Positions 19,799 through 30,668 of a stretch of DNA of 64,000 nucleotides are shown piece by piece. The notes below the pieces were generated by a model, which did not search any database, was not told the DNA's origin, and saw nothing but the letters and a program-made list of their open reading frames with translations. Within the stretch, counting starts at the first letter, position 1. The number at the start of each line of letters is the position of its first letter. The DNA is taken from assembly GCA_016271365.2 (NCBI GenBank), contig JADMNL010000022.1:220634501-220698500 (forward strand), written 5' to 3'. The stretch comes from Neoceratodus forsteri. Taxonomy: Eukaryota > Chordata > Ceratodontiformes > Ceratodontidae. A program made the translations under genes and the position numbers.

Positions 19799-22745
19799 TC
19801 ATCATCATCATCATGTTTATTGGACAGCAGTTTGAGACAAACAATCTCATTTACAAATGCATTCATATACAGAACAAAATGTGTTACATACATACAATCT
19901 ATACATCACATATAAGGACAGATTATATAAAAAAACACATTGGCTAGCATTATAAAAATTATAAAATTATCCATAACAATTACAATTTTTGTTACACAAA
20001 CTAAGTAATGACGCTCTAAAACACCCTAATGGAAGTAGTACTTGAACTTTTAACTGTCTACATAGCCTATCCCAGGTTCTAGGAATCACGGTAGCCAATA
20101 ACTTATCACCATAACTAGTTTTATTTCTTGGGACTTGATAAGATGTCCTTATTGTTGATCCAAAAAAATATTTATGTGAAGTTTTAATTTTTAATGTACA
20201 CAATAGATATGAGGGCAAAATCTGTGTAATAAATTTATAAATAAATACATTCCAGTGCAAATCTCTGCAATCTGACAAGGAAGTCATGCCAGTGACACTA
20301 TATAATATGCATCTGTGAGTACTGTAAGGAAGATTTGTGATGAACTGTAAAGCATTATTGTATAATGAGTCAAGTGTTCCTAATAAAGTGCTAGTTGCAT
20401 TTTTATAAACAATGGCTCAGATATTCAAACTGCGCCAGTTTGTGGCGCAAGCCTGTGCGCCGCTCAAAATAGTTGCGCTGGGGTGTGGCCAGGGCGATAT
20501 TCAATGGAGTTGTGCTGTGGGCGCGCTGGCTGAATATCGTCCTAACCCCACCCACACTACTGCATGGCACAGTGGAACTGGCCAGTGCAAGTGGTCAGAG
20601 TGCAGCATTGAGATGCGGTGGCGCAAGTTCTATTGCGTCATGCACAGCACCTGCGATATTCAAAGGGTGACATGCAAATAGGGCCATAATTTATGCAAGG
20701 CGCACAGGGAGCCATTTGCATCTGATTATGGCCCCATATGCATGCCATTAGCATGCAGGTGCGCCGATCCCCAACGACTTGTGCCTGGCACCTTGCCAGG
20801 CAGCAGCCATCGGGGACCGACGCCCCCTGCAGCCTGATCGCGGGATGTCCGTGAGGGACAATGAATATCTCTATCCCTGGTGGTCCAGTGGACCCGCGAT
20901 TAGCCGATCGGCGGGCATAACTATTTCCCCGATTAGCCCAATCAGCGGGCATAACAGTATTCCCAGTAGCCCGCGGGCATTACTGTAACCTCCCCCATTA
21001 GCCCGATCGCGGGCCTAATTACTCTTACCCCATTAGCCCAATCACAGGCATCAGTCGCGCCCCCAAAGTCCAATATCTCTGGTGGTCCAGTGGACGAAAG
21101 AACCCGATCGCGGGTGGCATTCCTCACCCCCAAGTCCAAAATCCCTGGTGATCTAGTGGACCCCACCCCACCTGCCCACGGGCCCCACCCCTCTCCCCAC
21201 CATCGGCGGTGGCGACAGCACCCACCACCGCTGCCCTGCAGCCGCCGACTGGCAGCTAGATGTAACTGCGCCCATTGGTTCAGAGCATAAGCCAATGGGC
21301 GTGCACCTCTATACTAGTCGGTCAGATATAGATGAATTCGTTCACATATCTGGACAATAATCTCGGCAAACTGCGCCCGATGGCTCATCTTCTGAACCAA
21401 CAAGTGCTGTATCTGCTGTCGGTCGGCGGCGGGGGGCAGCGACAGTGAGTGCTACCGTCACTGGCTGATGAAGAGGAGGCAGTGGTGGGGGCCTCAATGG
21501 CGAGGTGGAAGAGTCGCAGGTCACGAGACCGAACTGGAGGGTGAGGAATACCACCCAGCGTCAGCTGCCGATCCACTGGTTACCACCGAGAATGACCGGA
21601 CTTTGAAACCAGTACGATGCCTGCGAGCTCGAGCTAATGGAAGTACAGTTGAGCCAGCGATGGGGCTCAGGGGATACTATTATGACGTGATCAGTCTACT
21701 CGGGGTATAATGTTATGCCTGCGATTGGGCTACTGGCGAGGGGAATACTGTTATGCCCGTGATTGGAGCTACTCGGGGGAATACTGTTATGCCCTGATCG
21801 AGCTACTGCGGTCCACTGGACCACCAGGGATATTGGACTTGGGGGAATACTGATGCCCGCGATCGGGGCATGGGGGCGCCACCAGGTGCGGCGGGAACAA
21901 GTCGAGGGCCACCCACAGGTGGCAGCTGCTGTGTTGCCGCCTGCAATGCGGCAGCTCACCTGTGGGTAGCCTCGACTTGTTCGCCCCAAGCGTAACTTTG
22001 TGCAGGCGCGGGTGAGGTTGCGCCTGCGCCAACTCTGCATGGCCCGGACTGAATATCGGGCTGTGCAGTTTATTCATGGGCACGCCCCCTCTACCTGTGC
22101 CTGCATACATTACTGATGCGCCCCAGTGCGTCGGGATTTGTGCCTCGCACTTTTCCCTTTTAAATATCGCACCAGGGTGAATCAGTGGGTTGTGCATGGC
22201 GCAACCCTTTTGAATATCTGGGCCAATGTCTCCATAATCTAACACCAGGAAAAATAGAGATATGACCAATGATATCCTAACTGTCAAATTAAATAACAAT
22301 TCTTTCTTGTAAAAAAAAAATAAAAGAAGTCCCTTTTAGTTTCTTAGAAATATTTTCAATATCTAAATCAAAAATGAAATGGCTGTAATGTAAAAGACCC
22401 AGGTATTTGTAAGAAAGTACATGACTTATTGTTACTCCTGAAATAGTATGTATATCCCTACTAATCAACTTGTTATTGTTTTTCCTTTCAAACAGCATCC
22501 ACTGGGTTTTCTTCTTGTTCAGAAGAAGTCTCAACTCTGTCAGTTCTTGCTGAATACCAAGAAAATCTTTTTGTAGTACATCTGTTGCTGAGTTTGTGTT
22601 GTCTCTTGTGGAATACATAATTGTGTCATCAGGATAAAAATATATACTGGTGCCAGTTGAGCAGAGCCTGGAAAGATGATTCACATACAACAGAAACAAC
22701 AAGGGAGCCAGTACAGATCCTTGAGGTACACCCACGTTCAACAGT
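19799..22745 (-). mobile_element. L2/Jockey-superfamily LINE 3' fragment, split by a foldback element
   Basis: The minus-strand protein starts at the RT block [20 protein letters not shown] (about 22,735-22,680), has YPDDTIMYST as catalytic box, LLLNKKKTQWMLF and SYKYLGLLHY. It continues to LDYGDI at 22,227, where the foldback interrupts it. It resumes at 20,413 as VYKNATSTLLGTLDSLYNNA, then TGMTSLSDCRDLHWNVFIYK and IPRTWDRL. The 3' end has an (ATG)n tail at 19,799-19,815. This family differs from CR1. Possible old target duplications, ATGAATAAGCAACTCAGC-like versus ATGAACAGACAC, flank it. Confidence 0.82.
20414..22224. mobile_element. GC-rich 1.8-kb foldback DNA transposon with 3-bp target duplication
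   Basis: Terminal inverted repeats GGCTCAGATATTCAAA (20,414-20,429) and TTTGAATATCTGGGCC (22,209-22,224) match at 15 of 16 positions. The flanking AAT at 20,411-20,413 and 22,225-22,227 is a direct duplication: one copy restores the host LINE protein (GDI joined to VYKN). Subterminal arms contain GCGCA/TGCGCC-rich sequence. Internal degenerate units of about 30 bp (ATTAGCCCGATCGCGGGC, then ATAACWGTATTCCCC-type) occur at 20,900-21,060 and in reverse complement at 21,705-21,860. No long ORF is present. A 3-bp duplication fits PIF/Harbinger but the sequence is not diagnostic. Confidence 0.85.
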
Positions 22746-25250
22746 ACTGTGTCTGTTCATTGCCCCCATAATGAGCACCCCCAGATCTTTCTCCTCCTCT
22801 GTCACAGTTAGCTGCACCCCCACCAATGATAGCTCGGCTTTGGATTTTTTGCCTCGAAATGCAGCACCTTGCATTTTTTGGCATTGAAACTAAGTTGCCA
22901 GGTGTCAGACCATGTCTCCAGCCTTGTTAGATCTTCCTGTAATCCCTGCCACCTCTCTTGGTCATCCATCATTGCTCCCATCTTGGTGTTGTCCTCAAAT
23001 AGACTGATCTTGCTAATTACGCCTACCGAGATGTCTGCAATAAATACTCCAAATAACACTGGCCCCATCACTGACCCCTGTGGGACCCTGCTCATCACTG
23101 CCCTTGGGGATGATAATTCACCTCCCACCACCACCCTCTGCTGCCATCCCTTCAGCCAGTTCTCCACCCATCCCACCAGTTTTGCCCCAACCCCTGTCTC
23201 CTTAGCTTACATGCTAGTCTCTCATGTGACAAGAGTCGAGTGCCTTACTGAAGTCCAGGTACAGGGTATCCACCGCATACCCTTTGTCCATTTCCTTAGT
23301 CATCCAGTCATAGTAATCCACTAGGTTGGTCTGGCAGGATCTGCCCTTGATAAAGTCATGCTGCTGACTGTCCTACACCCCACTGACCTCCAGCATGGTC
23401 ACCGCCTCTCTTGCAGGATTGTTTCCATCAGTTTCCTCACTATGGCTGTGAAGCTCACTGGTCTATAGTTCCCTGGTTCATCTTTGGAACCACTCTTATG
23501 GAATGGAACCACTAGAGCCATCCTCCAGTCCTGAGGTACACACCCTGAGTCCAGAGAGGTATTAAATGGGTCTGCCAGGACCTCTGCCAACTCCTTCAGT
23601 ATCCTGGGGTGTATGCCATCTGGTCCCGGTACCTTGTCCACCCTCAGTGCCCTTGACCCCTCTAACACTCCACCTTCTGTGATTTCCCCGTCAGTCACCC
23701 CCCCTCTCCCTCTGATCCCATCCTCCCCCAACCTTAGGTGCCCCCCTTTCTCTTTAGTAAAACCAAGCAGAAGTAGTCGTTAAGTGCTTCAGGTTTTCAT
23801 CCTTTTCCACCCATTTCCTCCTTCTTAATCCTTACTATTTGGTCCTTACAACCCCTTTTCTCCCTGATGTACCTGAAGAGGTATTTTTGGCCCCCTCTTT
23901 AATTCCCTTTGCCAGCTTGAGTTCCCTTGACGCCTTTGCTGCCCTTACTTCCCTGGTTACCTCCTTTGCTTCCTTCAGATACTCCTCCCTGTTCTCCCTC
24001 CCTCCCTGTTCTCCAGTATCTCCTATAGGTGACTCATTTCCTCCTCACCCTGTCTATGACACCCTTGCTCATCCAGTTAGGTTTCTTCACCCTAGCCTTT
24101 TTACTTTGGGCCTTTCTGCAGGAATTTGTTGCCTCCACTGTCCCTAGCTTAATGAGTTCTCACCTCTGATTTCTGTCCATTTTAGGCTGAATTATGTCCA
24201 GGAACCCTTGCACAACTTCACCCATCTTTTTGAAGTCAGCTTTTCTAAAGTCTAGCACCTCTGTGCCAGATGCCTCCCCCCCCCCATCCAGCTGCACCTG
24301 AAACCATTCTGTCCAGTGGTCACTCCCCGCCAGTGGTTCCTCCACCCTCAGATCCCTCACCCACTCCCCGTTAGACAGTTTGAGGTCAAGGATATTCCCT
24401 TCCCTAGGTGGTTCGCTGACCAACTGCGTCAGGAAGTTATCCTGGAAGGCATCTAGAATTATCTGTTCCCTTCTACACTTGGTGGCAGATGTCTCCCACT
24501 CTGCTCCCAGCTGGTTGAAGTCACCTACTATCATCACCCCAGCCTTCTCACGGTTTCTCCGGATCTGTTCCACCAATACCCTATCTGTCTTCTCCAATTG
24601 GGAGGGCAGCCTGTATAGCACCTCGAACCGTAGTGTTCTATTTTTTGGATCTTGGTTTTGCATTCATAGAGCTTCTGTATCTCCCTCCTCCCACCATCCC
24701 CAACACACTTTAGCCCCTCCCTCATGTAGAGCACTACCCCCTTTCCTCTTAACTCTATCTTTGTGAAATAGTCTGTACCTGGAACTGCCAGGTCCCAGTC
24801 ATGGTTTTAGGTGGCCCATGTATCGGTGATGGCTGCCATGTCCACCTCTCCCTCCGCCATGAGAGCCTGTAGTTCTGCATTTTTATTCCCCAGGCTTCTA
24901 GCATTTAAAGATACCACCCACCATCCCCTTTCTTTCTCCACTCCTCCTTCTTCCTGTCCCTTTATGGCCCTCCCTGCGTTGTATGCTCCTCGCTTTATTT
25001 CACTGTTATGGGGAGTAAGCCATATGGTTTCCCATCTTGAGGCCTCTGGTCACCTCAATCCCTTCTGCCACCCCCTCTCCTAGTTTAAATTCTCCTCAAT
25101 ATACTCCCCAAACATTTGCTTCTGTACTTTCTTCCCCTCTTCATTTAAGTGCAGTCTATCTTTAGCATATAGACTGCTCTCCTCCTAGGTCACACCGCAC
25201 CCTCCTACCAGCCCATACCCTTTTCCTGACACCAGGTTACCAGCCATTTA
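22746..25250 (-). pseudogene. CR1 ORF2: APE and RT of the split CR1
   Basis: In minus-strand order there is an ORF1 end with DRLHLNEEGKK (about 25,150-25,180), then the APE region with VMIVGDFNQLGAEWE (about 24,500-24,540), GNILDLKLSNGEW, GSDHWTEWF and VLDFRKADFKKM. The RT follows: DKVPGPDGIHPRILKELAEV, GCVPQDWRMALVVPFHKSGS, GNYRPVSFT, SRVPQGSVMGPVLFGVFIAD, the damaged catalytic box LFEDNTKMG (family LFADDTK) and WQLSFNAKKCKVLHF. The Ala-to-Glu and Asp-to-Asn changes destroy the active site. Frameshifts separate the blocks. Confidence 0.85.
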
Positions 25251-25267
25251 TTAAACTGCTGAATCCT

Positions 25268-25870
25268 GCTGGCCCACAGGCACAGCAGTAGGGCTACCGC
25301 TCAGGGTGTCAGCGACCCATGTTCAGGAACGGACTTGGGTGGCTGGCAGGTCGGCTGGGGGGGACGAAGGCTGAGCGCCCAGAGGCCGCTCTCCTCCTCT
25401 GGGGAGGGTTTGCTGCTTGTCCTGCCACTCTACCGCCACCTGGGTGACCACAGGTGGAGGTGCAGCAGGACAGCAGAAAGAAGACAGGGGGGACGTCGGC
25501 TGGGAGCCAGAGCATTTGCACATGCCGACATGCTCCGCCCTAGGCTCTCCAAGTGTGCTGACATCCTGAGGGGGGACCAGAAATGAGGAAAAACCCTGCA
25601 GTGCTCCCAGTAGATGGATAACCAAGCCCCAATCTTCAATGCCCCTACTGGCACCAGTGACAGCATTCTGACGAAATAAAGACACATCAGGGTGGAAGGG
25701 GTCCTGCCCCAGACCCACCTTGGGGGTATAACCACAGCTCCATGGGGCGATGGACTGCACTGGTGTCCGGTTAGATGAGTGGGGACATACAAGATCATAG
25801 GTGTCTCCTGAAGAATGGGAGTACTGTGGCAAGAAGGGGGCATGAAGAAAGAATATAAAAAAAAATGTTT
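25268..25870 (+). mobile_element. Long tRNA-derived SINE, copy 1 (provisional family S)
   Basis: TTAAACTGCTGAATCCT at 25,251-25,267 and TTAAACTCCTGAATCCT at 25,871-25,887 are a 17-bp target duplication with one mismatch, giving a 603-bp element with an A-rich end. The head (CAGCAGTAGGGCTACC... TGTTCAGGAAC) has the A/B-box layout of a tRNA gene. The middle CTCTCCTCCTCTGGGGAGGG and TACCGCCACCTGGGTGACCA match copy 5. Overlapping open frames of 137-169 codons inside it are incidental. Confidence 0.85.
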
Positions 25871-25887
25871 TTAAACTCCTGAATCCT

Positions 25888-27139
25888 CAGTTTTCTTGCC
25901 ATACATGCTCTTGGACTGGCAGTACCTCCGAGAAGGTAACTGATCTTCCTGCCCCCTAACAAACTGAACCTAAATCCTCAGATCTCCTATTCACCTCATC
26001 TACCATCCCATCAGCCAGGTCATTCGTCCCCAGGTGCAGAATTAGATGTGTTTTTTCCCTGCCCTTTCTGGAATATTTTAAAAATTCAATAAAGGAACGT
26101 GAACTCTCACACAAGGGAGGTTGCAAACTAAGGGTAGCAAACCCTAGAATTAACATACATCCAATTATTTGCACTCCAGAGAATGAAGCCAACACAATAA
26201 AATTTGAATTAAACAGCTTTATTGCTGGCAAAATAAACAGCACCACAAAGCCTCAGCGCTTCAGGTTTCCAAACCCTTTCCCAAGAGGCGTGGCTATTTT
26301 TTTACAGATTGCCCCACCCTTTCAGCCTTCATTCCTAGCATGGCTTCCACCCAGACCCAACTATGCCTCTCTCCAGGGCTACTCCACCTGACCCCTCTCA
26401 GTACTGAATCCCCTAACACTAAGATCCCACCCCTTTCTCCCGTCACCCCTCCCATGCTCCCTTTCCCTTCCTGTCCTAACTCCTTCTTCCTCCTATACAC
26501 TGTTCCCCACTTTTGCCCCTGTTATACTACCCTTGTCAGTACTCTCTCCTGTGCTCATTCTATCTTGACACATATTAGGTTCTTTTCCCTTCTCACCAAC
26601 CCCCCCCCATTCCATTTCTCTCTATTACGCTGGACTGTTCTTCCACAGCACCTTCTCCCCCATCCATCATTCCTATCAATAGCCAGTACCTGTTTGAGCC
26701 CATTGTATGCCTATGTGCAGTAAAGTTGGCCCCCATTCCTTCTGACCCTCTGTCTCTAATACTTGCATCTCCCCAGTGTGGATTGTTCTCTCCATCTCCA
26801 GTCTCTAGCCCTGTCCCTTCTTCTGTTTACCCTTTATAGTCTGTGCTTCCGATTTCCTATTCTCTTTCTGTCCATGACATTTCCCTATTTAAACTTAAAA
26901 CCTCATCCTCCAGCCTACCCAGCCTTTGACAAACTGGGCACTCCCCAAGCCTCCACAGGGTGCCTATGAATATGGCTGCTCCACAGTTATTACACCCCAT
27001 GATCCTCCTTCTTCCGTATCCACTACTCCCCTCCTGCCACGATCCCCCCTCCCCTTCTGCTGCCATTGTCCCTCTCCCTGGTGCATCACCCTTTCCTGTC
27101 CTTTCCACCAACTTCCCCAGTCATTTTCCCCTATCCATT
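25888..27139 (-). pseudogene. CR1 ORF1 of the split CR1 (zinc finger and esterase)
   Basis: Minus-strand blocks are CNNCGAAIF...CPVCQRLGRLEDEV (two CxxC pairs plus coiled-coil-like tail, about 27,005-26,900), ILVLGDSVLRGV (esterase GDS block, about 26,420-26,390), then LILHLGTNDLADG (about 26,050-26,010), separated from it by the Penelope-like insertion. Its D-x-x-H block lies at about 25,160. The layout equals the second ORF1 at 17,456-18,370, which supports a common two-ORF CR1 subfamily with an esterase-type ORF1. Confidence 0.78.
26065..26290 (-). mobile_element. Probable Penelope-like terminal (pseudo-LTR) fragment inside CR1 ORF1
   Basis: About 226 bp interrupt ORF1 between VGQSVKK and GREKTHLI. 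On the minus strand it reads CTTGGGAAAGGGTTTGGAAA, CCTGAAGCGCTGAGG, then a TTTATT-rich stretch and CTCTGGAGTGCAAATAATTG. This resembles the non-coding terminal repeats of vertebrate Penelope-like elements as I remember them. There is no coding sequence. Confidence 0.4.
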
Positions 27140-27960
27140 GTCTCCTGTCTGCTCTGTGCCCCCCCCCCGCTCCATGCCCACAGCTATTCTACCTGTGTTG
27201 GCCCTCCAGATGTCCTGCTGCCCCCTTGCCCACCTATCTTTCCTCTGTTCCCAACCACCCCAAGTTGCCATACCCCCAGTACGTCCTTCTCCTGCCCTGC
27301 TCCATTTAGCCTTCTGTGTTGCTGCCCTAGTCCTCTTCATTACTGCAATGGTATAACAGTCACAGTTATTACCCAATCAGCTTTAAATTCCCAGAATTCC
27401 CTTCTCACAGTACTAGATTCCCTGTACCTTGAGTCTACTTACTCACCCCCCAAGTCCCCAGAGTCATAGTTCCTTGATCCCACAGTAATCTGCCTCAGAT
27501 TCCCAGAGTTATGGACATTGTGCCCCAGTAACAGTTCTAGAATCACATTATCTTGATTTCATTTGACCAGCCCCAAAATCACAGAGCCACAGTACCTTGA
27601 TTTCACCCCAAAGATCCAGTATTTTCCTACACAGTCTAAAAGCCACAGTACCTTGATCCCAGAGGGAGTCCAGACAAATTTGGTGATCACAGACCCTTTA
27701 AGATCAGTTCCTTCTTTTCTGCATACCATCCTTGCACCTCTGGCTATCAAGCAGTACCGTAATTTACTTCATGATCTCACCTATTCAGTAGCTCACAGTA
27801 AAGTCTCTACTCAATTTATGTCAGGATGTGATGTGTGGCTGTGTTGTGTACTGCAATGAGATAGCTAACAGTGTGTGTATGAAGTCAGCTGGTACCATGT
27901 GATGTCACTAACAGTATAAAGGAAGTGATGCCCTGGGGGGGTTGGGCCCCTCCTGACCTC
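27140..27960 (-). repeat. CR1 5' region with degenerate repeats
   Basis: Upstream of ORF1 (minus sense), a motif CCACAGTACCTTGATCCCAG-like recurs near 27,421, 27,469, 27,552, 27,590 and 27,647 with variable 40-80-bp spacing. Its position suggests the CR1 5' UTR or promoter of the split element, but the true 5' border is not visible. There is no gene. Confidence 0.45.
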
Positions 27961-28184
27961 CAGATACAATGAGTTACACCAGCAAAAAAAACCTAGAAAC
28001 ACTCAGCTGCACCACAAACTCCCCCAAACAGGTACTTTTCCAAATGAAGCCAGAACAGCAACCTGGTACCAACTGAAATCTACACTAAACTGGAAAAGAA
28101 ACAACAACAACAGTAATAAAATCAGCAAAAAATCACATTCTCTTGCCTGAAATTAGGCTGATTACATTCCCCCTTCTGGCCCTT

Positions 28185-28320
28185 TCTTAGATATTTCCTG
28201 AAGAAGACCTAAGGTCAAAACGTCAATTTTTAACTCTATTTTCAGTGTGCATTTCATATTAACATTTTCTTTGCTTTCAGACCACATGCTGCACCTAGTT
28301 TTTTTTTATACACATATATG
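28185..28320 (+). mobile_element. Penelope-like terminus with hammerhead-like motif
   Basis: CTGAAGAAGACCTAAGGTCA followed by AAACGTC at about 28,198-28,224 matches the layout CUGANGA / stem II / (G)AAAC of hammerhead ribozymes found in Penelope-like termini. Here GACC pairs with GGTC around a TAA loop, but the G of the GAAA is A. The T-rich run to 28,310 fits the element end. Confidence 0.5.
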
Positions 28321-29568
28321 GCACATGAAAAGAGAACAAGAAGCCAACAAAAGAGACAATTAGACCTAAATCAGATGCTGACCCATACTGTTTTAAAAAG
28401 AGTCCTGACGTTCATAAAAGTACATGTATTTGGATCAGGAGTTTGTTAGTTTGTGAACCTGTTGAGTAATTTAAAACCTGTCCTCGATCTCTCGCTCTCT
28501 CTCACACACACACACACACATATGTACATCCTGGCTGGAATTGTGAACACATTTCCATTAAAACACCTGTCCTGGACTGAGACACAAATTAAGTAACAAA
28601 TGTGTTTTTAAAGAGGAAATCTGTGCCAGACAGGTTTTCATAATCTTTTATTGTATTTTTAGCTACAACCCCTCCCTCCACATGACAGCATTTGGACTGT
28701 TTTATCTTCAATGTTAAAAATGGAAGCATCTTTAAGGGCTTTATTTATGTTCTTTTTTTAATTATTCAATCTTATTTTTATAAATACTGCACTAGGGATG
28801 AATAAATCAAGTAACTAAGTCATGTTAGTTAAGGATAAATATTTTAGCCCATATTTTTCATGGAACCGGTGCATTACTGTACCTCAGACTTGCCCCAAGC
28901 AGCATCCAATGCCCAACTTTGCACACTTCTATAGACACTGTCATCCTTCTCGTGGTCCCGAGTGAATTTCAGGTCACTCACACAAGATGTTCCATGGACT
29001 GCTAGGACTCAGTTGCACAGATAACATCCTTTAAAGTGTACCTTAATTGTGGTTTAAAATGCTAATGATCTCTGGCACAGATGAAGTGCTTTAGGGTGTA
29101 CGTTAATTGGGGTCCCTTGAAATATTCAAAGAATCCTATGCTTTAGTTGAGGTTCCTTGAAACCTTCAAGCAACAACCCAGAATATATGTGCAGTTGTGT
29201 TGTATTATACAGTGGTTTTCGTCTAATCAGATTGAAGGATTTTTGCAACCCATTTCATAAGTAAGGGATAACACATGATACAGTCGGTAGTGGTAAAAGA
29301 ATCTATGCATAGATCAGGTAGTGGTTTAGGTGCAATGCATGCACAACTGAGTACCTTTAGCCATGCAGGAAGTGTATAAATTCCCATTGCCACTAGGCCA
29401 TGTGTGCTATTCTTCTTATAAACTGTGTTGGAACACAAGAAGACTGAAATGTTTGCAATGTACTTAAGGTCAGAGGGTGAATGAAAATGATGTTAAAGAC
29501 TATACAGATACTAATTAATAAATGTGTACCAATACCAAAATTCTGAAAAAGTTGAAAAAAATGTTTTT
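28321..29568. other. Unassigned stretch with a (CT)n(CA)n microsatellite
   Basis: A CTCTCTCACACACACA-type tract lies at 28,492-28,520. Near 29,025-29,160 a diverged local duplication repeats GTGTACCTTAATTGTGG / GTGTACGTTAATTGGGG. Nothing else is recognisable. Confidence 0.6.
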
Positions 29569-29582
29569 CATTATTTTGTTTT

Positions 29583-30176
29583 TGTAGCAAACCACCCTTG
29601 CACCTCAGCCCCTGCTGATCCACAGCACCCTAATTCACATTCCCGGGACTTACCTTCTTCTTGGCCCAATACCCTCTGGATTTTCCCCAGGGTAGGACAC
29701 TGCACTGGCTCGATCTCCATGGTGACAGGACAAGGATGCCAGCGGGCCACCAGCATTGCCTCCTTGGCTTGTCCCCCAAGATGGGGCATGGAATCAGCTG
29801 GCCATAACAGATGACGGGATAGGTCGGGACATCAGAGAGTCTCAGTGTGTGATCAGAGCCAGGTCCAGCAGGGATCATGGATGTTGGCCACTGTTTTCAA
29901 TGTGATTTTTTCCTCTCAGGTGGGGATGTGCAATGATGTCCTGCATCGGTGCCCCACCCTGCACAAGTGATGGCACCGGCACAGAGGTACCCACAGCCTC
30001 CTCCAGGGGTCCACATTGTGCCAGATACACTACCCCCTCCTCATGGAGAAGGACAGCAGTCCCTGGGACACTCAATCCTTCTCCCCCCAGCCAGTTCTCT
30101 GACATCCCAGGTCTGTTCCCAAACCTGGGTCGTCAGCATCACAGACAGGCATCCTGCCCCTGCGCCGGCAGGCCAG
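29583..30176 (-). mobile_element. Long tRNA-derived SINE, copy 2 (provisional family S)
   Basis: The direct repeat CATTATTTTGTTTT at 29,569-29,582 and 30,177-30,190 is a perfect 14-bp target duplication around a 594-bp element. On the minus strand it begins GCTGGCCTGCCGGCGCAGGG, has CCCAGGTTTGGGAAC at the B-box position, and the family block GAGAAGGATTGAGTGTCCCA followed by TGTCCTTCTCCATGAGGAGG. There is no real ORF. Confidence 0.85.
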
Positions 30177-30374
30177 CATTATTTTGTTTTCAAACCAGCA
30201 TTAAGTTTATGTATTGACATGAAAAAAATAGCACTGATATGGTGTGTTGATACAACAAAATAGTATTAACACTATGTATTTGCAATTTTGAGGCTGTCAC
30301 AACTAAAACATACCTATTGATAATATACAAAAAAGCAGGTACAGATAGTATGGATATCAACACATAAAACCAGT

Positions 30375-30668
30375 ACTGAAGAAGAATCAGCATTTATATA
30401 GTGCATTGTATCCCAAAGCACTTTACATGCAATGCAAGACTGATAGTAAAGTAACTGAAGGTGTAGTAGCAGCCATATTATATATCAACACCCTCACACA
30501 GTTGCATGAACTCTGTTTAACATCTTATTCAAAGGACAGCCCACCAACCTGCTAATACTCCACTTGAGTGCCAACATTTAGGTATGAGCCTATTCCCAGT
30601 GTGGGATTAGAACCCTCAACCTTCTGGCCCAGAGGCAGATGTACTACTAACTGAACCATACTGACACC
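30375..30668 (-). mobile_element. tRNA-derived SINE, family T copy 1
   Basis: On the minus strand the head reads GTCAGTATGGTTCAGTTAG (A box, complement of 30,646-30,660) and GGGTTCTAATCCC (B box, complement of 30,602-30,614). The body has GATGTTAAACAGAG, also present in the copy at 54,732-55,012. The A/B spacing and order are those of a Pol III tRNA-type promoter. Confidence 0.72.

Larger units (their letters stand above)
19110..27960 (-). mobile_element. Near-complete CR1 LINE split by nested insertions
   Basis: Pieces in element order (5' to 3', right to left) are 27,960-26,291 (5' region and ORF1 start), 26,064-25,888 (esterase block III), 25,250-22,746 (ORF1 end, ORF2 APE and RT) and 19,798-19,110 (RT C-terminus and 3' end). 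Across the largest gap the protein joins DLGVLIMGAMN to AVANKMLGCIARGITSR-like coding, as expected inside the RT C-terminal region. Insertions are a LINE (19,799-22,745) with a foldback element inside it, a long SINE (25,268-25,870) and a Penelope-like terminal piece (26,065-26,290). Net length is about 5 kb. Confidence 0.8.

Noticed and set aside
25323..25843. Overlapping frames of 137-169 codons on the minus strand.
   Set aside because: They lie wholly within a SINE copy bounded by a 17-bp target duplication; no other copy keeps them open.
26926..27469. Pro/Ser-rich frames of 96-169 codons on the plus strand.
   Set aside because: They are antisense to CR1 ORF1 and its 5' region; the composition is due to C/T-rich sequence.
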